Shown: in pieces, positions 1-5,663 of the stretch
How the letters are laid out: the number at the start of each line of letters is the position of its first letter
How positions within the stretch are numbered: position 1 is the stretch's first letter
Assembly: GCA_012510305.1 (NCBI GenBank)
Contig: JAAZIE010000090.1
Location: 1-9,188 of the forward strand
Source: Bacillota bacterium
Lineage (GTDB): Bacteria; Bacillota; Dethiobacteria; DTU022
Length of the DNA stretch: 9,188 nucleotides
Reading direction: 5' to 3'
The notes under the pieces: generated by a model
Databases searched by the model: none
Seen by the model: the letters and a program-made list of their open reading frames with translations, nothing else
Told to the model about the DNA's origin: nothing
Made by a program: the position numbers and the translations under genes

Positions 1-546
1 CACCAGTGCTGCCAGGACAAAGGCGGCACCGGTAAAGCTGTAGATAATATAGCGCACCCCGGCCGACTGGGCCTCCTTGCCGCCCGTATGGATCACCAGG
101 GGGTAGGTGAAGATGGTTAAAAGCTCATAAAAGAGATAAAGGACAAAGAGATTGGCCGAAAAGGCAACCCCCATGGTCGTGCCCAGGGAAAGGATAAAAA
201 AGACAAAGTAGCGCCGGCGTTGTTCGCCCTGCGCCATGTAGCCCGTGGAATAGATTACCGTGAAAACCCACAAAACCGCGGCGATCACCCCGAACAGTAT
301 GGCCAGGGGATCGGCTCTGAAGGCCAGCTCCAGCCCGGGGAAAATGCTCAGCAGGGATACGTAAACGTGCTCCCCCTTGAGGACTTCGGGCAGGATCATG
401 ATCACCATGGCCGCCGTAACAGCGGCGATAAATATGGCCGCGGAGTTGCGGGCACGGTCCGATCGCTCCGGGATCAAAGCCAGCAACAGGGCGCTTCCCA
501 GGGGAAAGAGCACTGCTCCAATAATCAACTGCGCACCGGTAGGCAA
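1..546 (-). CDS. ND5/NuoL/MrpD-like antiporter subunit, 3' end outside window
   Basis: Partial: 182 N-terminal residues are visible and the frame runs open through base 1. It is a large proton-conducting membrane subunit of the complex I ND5/MrpA-MrpD family, expected to form one ion channel of the antiporter complex encoded here. Visible segments are a hydrophobic helix at about residues 7-26, a second at about 36-53, then hydrophobic stretches at about 80-102, 113-128 and 132-151. The motif LFYELLTIFTYPLV (138-151) carries the conserved membrane Glu (E141) of this family, and H153 follows. The start is TTG at 546: an in-frame stop lies three codons upstream (555-553) and a GAGGAGGGGG ribosome site lies about 12 bases before it. 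It follows the MbhE-like gene by 37 bases. Whether it corresponds to the N-terminal part of MrpA or to a second MrpD/MbhH copy cannot be decided from this part. Confidence 0.88.
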   Translation of the reverse strand, partial: MPTGAQLIIGAVLFPLGSALLLALIPERSDRARNSAAIFIAAVTAAMVIMILPEVLKGEHVYVSLLSIFPGLELAFRADPLAILFGVIAAVLWVFTVIYSTGYMAQGEQRRRYFVFFILSLGTTMGVAFSANLFVLYLFYELLTIFTYPLVIHTGGKEAQSAGVRYIIYSFTGAAFVLAALV

Positions 547-583
547 GGTGGTTCAACCCCCTCCTCAGTTGTTCATCCTGGAT

Positions 584-889
584 CTATTTTTTTTGATTGC
601 TCCCTGCTCCCAGGGTCAGCATGATCGCCATCACCGCGGTAAAAAGGACCGTCGTCTCCAAGAGGGTGTCGTAACCGCGGTAGTCAAGAATGATATTGGT
701 GACCATGTTCAGCCCGCCGCTCTCCTTGGGGCCTTCCCAAACATAACGTTCCCAAACCTCGTTGTGAGTGGGATTTCCCAGCCGGCCGTAAGGGGGCATC
801 TCCGCTATAGCCAGCGCAAACATGACCAGGAGCAATCCCGCCAGAACAACAGCCAAAGTGTAGATAAAGTAACGCGGCTGCTTTTTCAT
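584..889 (-). CDS. MbhE-like subunit (MrpA C-terminal domain equivalent)
   Basis: 101-residue membrane protein matching the stand-alone MbhE subunit of membrane-bound hydrogenase/antiporter complexes, which equals the extreme C-terminal part of a fused MrpA. There is an N-terminal helix at about residues 8-29, a polar stretch (30-58) and a second hydrophobic region at about 79-95. The family signature is NIILDYRGYDTLLETTVL (65-82), with R71, D74 and E78 in the expected spacing. The start ATG overlaps the stop of the upstream MbhD-like gene by 4 bases (ATGA, 886-889), so translation is probably coupled. The gene ends in an A8 run (minus strand) directly before the stop. Family assignment is firm from the signature. 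Whether the complex is an antiporter or part of a hydrogenase or other redox machine is not shown by this gene. Confidence 0.88.
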   Translation of the reverse strand: MKKQPRYFIYTLAVVLAGLLLVMFALAIAEMPPYGRLGNPTHNEVWERYVWEGPKESGGLNMVTNIILDYRGYDTLLETTVLFTAVMAIMLTLGAGSNQKK

Positions 890-1122
890 TGAGGCCGCCT
901 CCCTACCTTGGTTACTACGGTGATCATAATTACGGTCATGCCGATACCGACCGCCGCTTCGGTGATAGCGATATCGGGCGCGTTGAGCTGCTGCCAGATC
1001 AGGGCCATGATCAGGCTGTACGCTCCAAAAATGATCACCACGTAAAGCAGATCTTCAAAAAAGAATATCGCCAGGGAGCTTGCCAGAAGGACCATCAGCA
1101 GCAGGATAATTAAAGGAGTCAT
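886..1122 (-). CDS. MbhD-like DUF4040 subunit (MrpA C-terminal domain equivalent)
   Basis: 78-residue protein of three predicted helices (about 3-20, 25-43 and 53-70). The motif LNAPDIAITEAAVGIG (46-61) is the hallmark of the MbhD/DUF4040 family, which in canonical Mrp operons is fused inside MrpA. E55 is the conserved membrane glutamate thought to take part in the proton path between antiporter modules. The length matches stand-alone MbhD proteins. ATG at 1122 overlaps the mrpG stop by 4 bases and its own stop overlaps the next start by 4 bases. mrpG, this gene and the MbhE-like gene therefore form an ATGA-coupled chain, which suggests near-equal synthesis of the three small subunits. Confidence 0.9.
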   Translation of the reverse strand: MTPLIILLLMVLLASSLAIFFFEDLLYVVIIFGAYSLIMALIWQQLNAPDIAITEAAVGIGMTVIMITVVTKVGRRPQ

Positions 1123-1478
1123 CCCCCCTGCTCCCCCCTTTCTTCAATTCCCTTGGACCGGGCATAGTTATCGAGCCGGTAACTTCCTTTAACCAGGTCT
1201 ATACCCAGGCCGTAGGATATTTTGGCCAGCAGGTGGGTCATGACCGGGTTAATCAGCGCCACCAGAACGATAATCAACGCCATCTTGGCCGCCGAAGTGA
1301 GATCTCCGATTACCAGGATCAGCCCCAGGATGATCAACCAGTTCCCCAGGGTGTCGCACTTGCCCAGGGCGTGCATCCGGTTGTAGACGTCGGGCATCCT
1401 GATCAGGCCGATGGCGCTAACCGCAAGAAAGAAGAAACCGCTGCCCATCAAGATCATCGCCAGGATTTGTTTAATCAT
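1119..1478 (-). CDS. mrpG: Mrp/Mnh antiporter subunit G
   Basis: 119-residue small membrane subunit G of the monovalent cation/proton antiporter (PhaG/MnhG/MbhC family). Three hydrophobic segments lie at about 4-26, 45-59 and 65-87. The family signature GLIRMPDVYNRMHALGK (24-40) is followed by CDTLG, and NPVMTHLLAK (77-86) matches the end of the third helix. The last 30 residues are charged and hydrophilic, a somewhat longer tail than many homologues. A strong GGGGAGG ribosome site lies 8 bases before ATG 1478. The gene sits 24 bases after the mrpF stop and overlaps the DUF4040 gene by 4 bases. Confidence 0.93.
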   Translation of the reverse strand: MIKQILAMILMGSGFFFLAVSAIGLIRMPDVYNRMHALGKCDTLGNWLIILGLILVIGDLTSAAKMALIIVLVALINPVMTHLLAKISYGLGIDLVKGSYRLDNYARSKGIEERGEQGG

Positions 1479-1502
1479 TTTCTTGCCTCCCCATCAGACC
1501 GA

Positions 1503-1769
1503 TTAGATCAGCTTGCCTTCGCTGAGCAGCTTCAGCACGCAGACTGTACCGATAAAGGATCCTAAAACCAAAACCAGGGCCACATCGATATAGTGAGCAC
1601 TGCCGTGCAGGTACGAATAGATCAGGATCAGGGCCACCACTTCAGAGGTAACCAGGTTAATGGAAAGAACGCGGTCGATTGTCGTAGGGCCGACAAGTGC
1701 ACGGTACAGCGCCGCCGCCGCCACAACAACCAACCCGACCACGAGAACATTCAAAAAGGAAGCCAGCAT
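1503..1769 (-). CDS. mrpF: Mrp/Mnh antiporter subunit F
   Basis: 88-residue subunit F of the Mrp/Mnh/Mbh antiporter module (MbhB equivalent). Three transmembrane helices are predicted (about 5-24, 36-54 and 61-80). The diagnostic stretch is YRALVGPTTIDRVLSINLVT (22-41), with the GPT turn at 27-29 and conserved acidic residue D32. A second membrane acid, D62, sits in the YIDVALV segment. The start is ATG at 1769, one base after the mrpE stop, and the ribosome site GGAGAAGGGAG lies inside the end of mrpE, so its translation depends on that of mrpE. The length is normal for the family. Confidence 0.93.
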   Translation of the reverse strand: MLASFLNVLVVGLVVVAAAALYRALVGPTTIDRVLSINLVTSEVVALILIYSYLHGSAHYIDVALVLVLGSFIGTVCVLKLLSEGKLI

Positions 1770-1770
1770 A

Positions 1771-2274
1771 TTAACTCCCTTCTCCTTCTATTTTTTTAGC
1801 CCGGTCGTACATATACCAGTCCAGCACCCCGCGCCCGGAAGAAGTGGTGATCGCGTGGACGACGAGGCGATCGTCTTCCAGATCAACCGTGATCGTCCCC
1901 GGAGTGAGGGTGATTGAATTGGCATAAAGCGCGCGCATGAGAGGATGCTTTAAATCCATTTTTGTGAACACCATGCCCGGGGATACCGGCAGCTTTGGGT
2001 TGAGCACGATCAGCGCCACCATGATATTTGCCTTCAGCACTTCCCAAAGGAGACAGAGGAGATAGATGATCATGGAACCCAGCTGTTTTAATGAAAAGGA
2101 GGTCCGGCGCCCCCCGCCAATTTGAACCTTGGACCAGGCCACGGTCAATCCCAGGCTGAGGATTGTTCCCACCAGCAAATGCTGCCAATGCACCGTTGCC
2201 GAAAGCAGCAGCCAAAACCCCATGAGCAGTAGAAATATTATAATCGCGCCGAAGATATCTTTTTTGCCGGCCAC
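1771..2274 (-). CDS. mrpE: Mrp/Mnh antiporter subunit E
   Basis: 167-residue subunit E of the antiporter (MnhE/MbhA family), a structural membrane subunit needed for complex assembly. N-terminal helices at about 8-26 and 29-46 and a third hydrophobic segment at about 66-90 precede a cytoplasmic domain. Recognisable family features are LWEVLKANIMVALIVLNPKL (76-95), the ANSITLTPGTITVDL segment (118-132) and a downstream VVHAI strand. I place the start at GTG 2274, seven bases after an AGGGGGGTG ribosome site. A TTG at 2277, one codon upstream, is the alternative but has only four bases of spacing. The gene starts 15 bases after the mrpD stop and its stop is one base before mrpF. Confidence 0.92.
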   Translation of the reverse strand: MAGKKDIFGAIIIFLLLMGFWLLLSATVHWQHLLVGTILSLGLTVAWSKVQIGGGRRTSFSLKQLGSMIIYLLCLLWEVLKANIMVALIVLNPKLPVSPGMVFTKMDLKHPLMRALYANSITLTPGTITVDLEDDRLVVHAITTSSGRGVLDWYMYDRAKKIEGEGS

Positions 2275-2289
2275 CAAAACACCCCCCTG

Positions 2290-3783
2290 CTAAGCTAAGA
2301 AATGAAGGACGATCTGCTGCAGATAATCGTAAGCGATCACCCCGGCGGTGCCCAGAAGAATAATCCCCACCGCGGTAAGCACAATGGGCAGCTGCATCGT
2401 AAAAGGTATTTTATCCCTCTGAAAAACCCTTTTCCCGGCAGGGTTTTCCTCGTTGACAAAATAAAACTGCCAGATGATGGGGAAATAATAGGCCGCGTTA
2501 AGCAGCCCGCTGAGCACGATCAAAGCGATAAAATAGGGAAAGGAGGCGCCCATGCTTTCCACCGCCAGCAGGTACTTGGAGATAAAACCCCCGGTCAGCG
2601 GCAGCCCTACCATGGAAAAGGCGGCCACGGTAAAGGAGGCCGCCGTCAGCGGCATGGTGAAACCGATATTCTGAAGCCCGGTCACCTTCTTGCGGCCGGT
2701 CTGGTAAGAGATCGCCCCGGCACAGAGAAAGAGACAGGTCTTCATCAGGGCGTGGACGACCAGGTGATAAAAAGCAGCGACAATGGCCCAGGGCGTGCCC
2801 AGGCCCAGCCCCAGATAGATGTAGCCCAGTTGGGCAACGGTGGAGTAGGCCAACCGCCTCTTCAGATCGAGCTGAACAAAAGCAAAGAGCGAGCCGAAAA
2901 GCATGGCCGCAGCACCGAGAATTAGAAGCAGGATCCGGATATTGCTTTGCTGGTAAAATTCGTTGCCGAAGACGATAAAAAAGAGCTTGAAGAGGGCGAT
3001 AATATAAACTTTCACCACCAGGCCGGAAAGGATGGCGCTGGAGGGTGACGGCGCCGAGGCATGAGCATCCGGCAGCCAGAGATGAAGCGGGAACAGCGCC
3101 GACTTGATCCCGAACCCGACCACAAAAAGGGTCATCATGATCCAGATCATGTAGGGATAGTGCGCTGCGTTTTCAGCCAGAACCATGCCGGCAAAGCGCA
3201 TGTTCAGATGCCCGGTGATCATGTAGAGCATCCCGATAGCCAGCAAAATAAAACCGGAGCCGATCGTCGCCAAAATGAGATACTTGAGGCTGGCCTCGGT
3301 GGAATAGCGATCGCCTTTGCTCACCACCAGGGCCACGGCACTGATGCCGACCACTTCGATAAAGACATACATGTTAAAGATGTCGTGCGTGATCACCAGC
3401 CCCAACATCGCCGTCATGCAGAGTAAAAATTCCACATAATACCATCCGATGGAATCCTGGTTGATCATCTCTTTCTTCAGGGCGCGGCAGCTGAAAAGTG
3501 CGATTAAAAGATAGAGACCGGTAATCAGGACCGCCATCAGGGCCGATACCGGTTCAATGGCGATCTCGATTCCCCAGGGTGGATCCCAATCGGCCACGGC
3601 CTGGAAGATGGGCTGATGGCCGCCGATCATCGCACCGCCAAAACAGAGCGCCAGGACAAAGAGCACCCCGCAAACAAGCACGGTGAGCGGGGCACAGGCC
3701 TCTTTCTTCCAGCGAGCCAGAACAGGCATGGCAAAGGAGGGAATCAAGCCTCCCAAAATCAAATAAAGCGGCACCTTGAACAA
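2290..3783 (-). CDS. mrpD: Mrp/Mnh antiporter subunit D (proton-conducting ND2/4/5-type)
   Basis: 497-residue polytopic subunit homologous to the NuoL/M/N channels of complex I, with about 14 helices. It is expected to carry protons (or Na+) through the membrane in the antiporter complex. Expected channel residues are present: E143 in FNMYVFIEVVG, K227 in FGIKSALFPLH with H234, the loop LPDAHASAPSPSSAILSG, K258, H340 and H344 in FYHLVVHALMK with K348, and K403 in GGFISKYL. The length is normal for MrpD. The start is TTG at 3783, seven bases after GGTGG in a GAGGTAGGTGG site that overlaps the mrpC stop. I see no in-frame ATG at the N-terminus that would preserve the first helix. The gene lies 10 bases after mrpC. 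MbhH is the equivalent if the complex is Mbh-like. Confidence 0.95.
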   Translation of the reverse strand: MFKVPLYLILGGLIPSFAMPVLARWKKEACAPLTVLVCGVLFVLALCFGGAMIGGHQPIFQAVADWDPPWGIEIAIEPVSALMAVLITGLYLLIALFSCRALKKEMINQDSIGWYYVEFLLCMTAMLGLVITHDIFNMYVFIEVVGISAVALVVSKGDRYSTEASLKYLILATIGSGFILLAIGMLYMITGHLNMRFAGMVLAENAAHYPYMIWIMMTLFVVGFGIKSALFPLHLWLPDAHASAPSPSSAILSGLVVKVYIIALFKLFFIVFGNEFYQQSNIRILLLILGAAAMLFGSLFAFVQLDLKRRLAYSTVAQLGYIYLGLGLGTPWAIVAAFYHLVVHALMKTCLFLCAGAISYQTGRKKVTGLQNIGFTMPLTAASFTVAAFSMVGLPLTGGFISKYLLAVESMGASFPYFIALIVLSGLLNAAYYFPIIWQFYFVNEENPAGKRVFQRDKIPFTMQLPIVLTAVGIILLGTAGVIAYDYLQQIVLHFLA

Positions 3784-3793
3784 GAGTATCCAC

Positions 3794-4153
3794 CTACCTC
3801 ATCTTCATAAAATCGGGCGCATTAATTGTTCCATAATGCGAAAACAGCTTCACAATTAACGCCAGGGCAAAAGCCGACGTGGAGAAGCCGACTACAATGC
3901 CGGTGAGGATCAACCCCGAAGGAAGGGGGTTGATATAGAGTTCCGCCGGAGCCGCCGGGTCGAGAATGGGTGCGGTCCCTCCTACGATGTTGCCGAAAGA
4001 GATATAAAACAGAAAAACAGCGCTGGTCATAATATTTAGCCCGATTACTTTTTTTAAAAGGTTGGATTGGGTTAAAACGATAATGATGCCGATACCAAAA
4101 ACAATTACTGAAACCAGGTACGGAAAATTTGCCATCAACGCATCCCAATTCAT
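3794..4153 (-). CDS. mrpC: Mrp/Mnh antiporter subunit C (NuoK-like)
   Basis: 119-residue NuoK-type membrane subunit with three helices (about 10-28, 36-56 and 80-102). Family motifs are SNLLKKVIGLNIMTSAVFLF (30-49) and the proline-containing NPLPSGLILTGIVVGFSTSA (75-94), which corresponds to the PLPxALVLTxIVI stretch of MnhC/NuoK. It forms part of the small-subunit core that packs against MrpD. ATG at 4153 overlaps the mrpB stop by 4 bases (ATGA), so translation is coupled. Its stop lies inside the ribosome binding region of mrpD. The length is normal. Confidence 0.95.
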   Translation of the reverse strand: MNWDALMANFPYLVSVIVFGIGIIIVLTQSNLLKKVIGLNIMTSAVFLFYISFGNIVGGTAPILDPAAPAELYINPLPSGLILTGIVVGFSTSAFALALIVKLFSHYGTINAPDFMKMR

Positions 4154-4551
4154 TCTTTCTGCTCCTCCGCCATTAAATAAAAGACGCTCAGAATAGTGGC
4201 CGCCACCAGCAAGCCGATGCCCAAGTTAACCACCGAGATAATCCCCACGCTGAAAAGCTCTCCCGGCAACCCCGTGGGGCCGTGACTGGTGGGCAGGAGG
4301 TATTTAATCGCCTCCATAAGGCTGCCAAGGCCGATCAAGACCACGGCGATATCCAACGGTAGATAACGAAAGTGTTCTCTCCAGGTGAGATCAAAAATGA
4401 GAAGGTAGAGCAGTGCGCCCAGGCCGAGAATGACCCCGCCTGCAAAACCGCCCCCGGGGGAAAGGTGGCCATGTGCCACCACGTAAAAACCATACATCAG
4501 TACCAGCAGCAAGACATACCGAAAGACTGTCCTCGTAATTTCATCTTTCAA
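4150..4551 (-). CDS. mrpB: Mrp/Mnh antiporter subunit B (MnhB domain)
   Basis: 133-residue MnhB-family membrane subunit (MbhF equivalent) with about four helices. The hallmark GHLSPGGGFAGGVILGLG (28-45) is intact and is preceded by an N-terminal helix (9-26). The start is TTG at 4551, nine bases after an AGGAGG ribosome site. The translation ITRTVFRYVLLLVL that follows is the usual MnhB N-terminus, so the start is credible despite the rare codon. It is the first gene of the nine-gene antiporter operon and is preceded by a 124-base gap that holds a candidate promoter and palindrome. No mrpA lies upstream of it, unlike the classical mrpABCDEFG order. Confidence 0.94.
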   Translation of the reverse strand: MKDEITRTVFRYVLLLVLMYGFYVVAHGHLSPGGGFAGGVILGLGALLYLLIFDLTWREHFRYLPLDIAVVLIGLGSLMEAIKYLLPTSHGPTGLPGELFSVGIISVVNLGIGLLVAATILSVFYLMAEEQKE

Positions 4552-4569
4552 TCAGCAGCCCTCCTGTTG

Positions 4570-4598
4570 TAAAATTAATCCTTTACCGGTAAATTCAA
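4570..4598 (-). promoter_or_regulatory. Candidate promoter of the antiporter operon
   Basis: On the minus strand TTGAAT (4598-4593, four of six matches to TTGACA) is followed after 17 bases by ATTTTA (4575-4570), a weak -10. Transcription would start shortly before the mrpB ribosome site (AGGAGG at about 4561-4566), giving a very short leader. The -10 match is poor, and nearby hexamers such as TAATTT with a 15-base spacer are alternatives. Position and spacing make it plausible but unproven. Confidence 0.35.
4582..4593. promoter_or_regulatory. 12-base perfect palindrome, possible operator
   Basis: TTTACCGGTAAA is a perfect inverted repeat with no spacer, 31 bases upstream of the mrpB start. 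It sits between the proposed -35 and -10 hexamers, where a bound repressor would block polymerase. That it is an operator is inference; I do not recognise a particular regulator for it. Confidence 0.35.
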
Positions 4599-4604
4599 AG
4601 GCAT

Positions 4605-4629
4605 GCCCTAAGGTAATTCCCCCTAGGGC
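4605..4629. repeat. Inverted repeat (9-position stem, one mismatch) between coaX and mrpB
   Basis: GCCCTAAGG at 4605-4613 pairs with CCCTAGGGC at 4621-4629 (one A-C mismatch) around a seven-base loop, TAATTCC. It lies 47 bases beyond the coaX stop and upstream of the mrpB promoter candidate. Read on the minus strand it is not followed by a clean T run, so it is at best a weak terminator for coaX. It could also be a protein site. A neighbouring GGGCGCCC palindrome (4626-4633) overlaps one arm and could form a competing fold. Confidence 0.35.
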
Positions 4630-4675
4630 GCCCGGTTTCCTTCTTTGGCTTTAAAGTTCGAACAGAATTAATTTT

Positions 4676-5485
4676 CTAAACATGGGGAGGCTTTTCCTGG
4701 ACCTTTCCGGCAGCCGCTTGCTCCTTTTGCTGCCGGTAGATAATACGTAAACCTTCCAGCGTTAGAAGCGGGTTTACCTTGGCGATAGTCTTCGATTCCC
4801 GCGCAATCAGGGAGGCAAAACCGCCCGTAGCCACGACCAGGGGCGGCTTGGGAAACTCTCCGGACATTTTCTGGACAATACCGTCAACCTGTCCCACAAA
4901 ACCGTAAACAATACCCGATTGCAAACCGGCGATGGTGTTCTTGCCGATAACCGTGGGGGGGCAGACCAGCTCCACCCGGGGCAGCTTGGCCGCCTTTTCA
5001 AAAAGAACTTCCACCGAGATGCCGATCCCCGGAGCGATTGCGCCGCCCAGGTAATGCCCTTCTCCGGAGATGGCACAAAAAGTGGTGGCGGTTCCAAAAT
5101 CGACGATAATCAGAGGACCGCCGTAAAGGGTAAAGCCGGCCAGGGCGTTGACCATGCGATCGGCCCCCAGTTCCTGGGGATTGTCCAAAAGTATTTTCAA
5201 GCCTGTCTGCATATCGGGCCTGACCAGGAGCGGCTTTACGGCAAAGTATTTTTGGGCCATACTTTCGAGGGAGTAGATCAAAGGAGGCACCACCGAAGAG
5301 ATCGCCACCGCGGAGATATCCCCGGCAGAAAGCCCGCTGTGGTGCAAAAGGCTTTTGATCGTTATGCCGAGCTCATCCTCGGTGCTGTTCCAATCGGTGG
5401 CCAGACGCCAGCAGACCGCGATCTTCCGATCGTCGAATACCCCGACCATGATATTGGTATTGCCTACATCAACGGCTAATAGCAT
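4676..5485 (-). CDS. coaX: Type III pantothenate kinase
   Basis: 269-residue cytoplasmic kinase that phosphorylates pantothenate with ATP, the first committed step of coenzyme A synthesis. It belongs to the ASKHA (acetate and sugar kinase/Hsc70/actin) fold and, as a type III enzyme, is typically not feedback-inhibited by CoA and needs a monovalent cation. Motifs in order are the phosphate loop DVGNTN (6-11), ELGADR (105-110) with catalytic D109, DFGTATTF (129-136), GGAIAPG (147-153) and ATGGFA (219-224). All key residues are present. The family is usually about 255-260 residues; the extra length is a polar, Q/K/E-rich C-terminal tail after residue 250. ATG 5485 has a GGGAGAGG ribosome site. 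The gene is separate from the antiporter operon downstream (124-base gap) and divergent from the fol operon. Confidence 0.97.
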   Translation of the reverse strand: MLLAVDVGNTNIMVGVFDDRKIAVCWRLATDWNSTEDELGITIKSLLHHSGLSAGDISAVAISSVVPPLIYSLESMAQKYFAVKPLLVRPDMQTGLKILLDNPQELGADRMVNALAGFTLYGGPLIIVDFGTATTFCAISGEGHYLGGAIAPGIGISVEVLFEKAAKLPRVELVCPPTVIGKNTIAGLQSGIVYGFVGQVDGIVQKMSGEFPKPPLVVATGGFASLIARESKTIAKVNPLLTLEGLRIIYRQQKEQAAAGKVQEKPPHV

Positions 5486-5512
5486 GAGACCTCTCCCGCC
5501 TGGAATAACTCC

Positions 5513-5541
5513 AATATAGCAGATGAGCTCGCTTTTGAAAA
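5513..5541 (-). promoter_or_regulatory. Candidate coaX promoter with extended -10
   Basis: On the minus strand TTTTCA (5541-5536) is separated by 17 bases from TATATT (5518-5513). The -10 is preceded by TGC, giving an extended TGnTATATT element. The predicted start is near 5506, leaving a leader of about 20 bases before the coaX ATG that includes its ribosome site. This is the best sigma-A-type promoter I can see in the window. I found no comparably good promoter for the divergent operon; a small CTTCG/CGAAG inverted repeat (5607-5623) is the only other structure noticed in the gap. Confidence 0.5.
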
Positions 5542-5663
5542 GGGCAATTGTAACGGCAGCTTCAAAATTTGGCCGGTCGCCGGAGGCATGATTTTTGCAG
5601 GAAAACCTTCGTTATCGTCGAAGTGTATCTGAAAATATCGTGGGAATAGAGGAATGAACACAG

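Noticed and set aside
125..556. Minus-strand frame starting TTG 556 at the left end
   Set aside because: Its translation is rich in Gly/Pro/His/Arg with no membrane pattern, while the frame from TTG 546 gives a clear ND5-like protein through base 1. The TTG at 556 also sits directly against the ribosome site.
584..600. A8 slippery run at the end of the MbhE-like gene, possible programmed frameshift
   Set aside because: The frames entered by slippage close within a few codons and do not join the ND5-like gene, so no fusion product would result.
4810..5480. Long open frames opposite and within coaX
   Set aside because: They are frame shadows of a GC-rich gene; their translations have no domain features, whereas the coaX frame carries every family motif.
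5476..5661. Open frame of 61 codons on the minus strand overlapping the coaX start, beginning GTG at 5661
   Set aside because: It covers the coaX promoter and leader, lacks a convincing ribosome site and shows no recognisable features; it is most likely chance.
5486..5663. Possible tetrahydrofolate riboswitch before the fol operon
   Set aside because: I looked for the conserved THF-aptamer segments and stem pattern and did not find them; only a 5-base stem is present.
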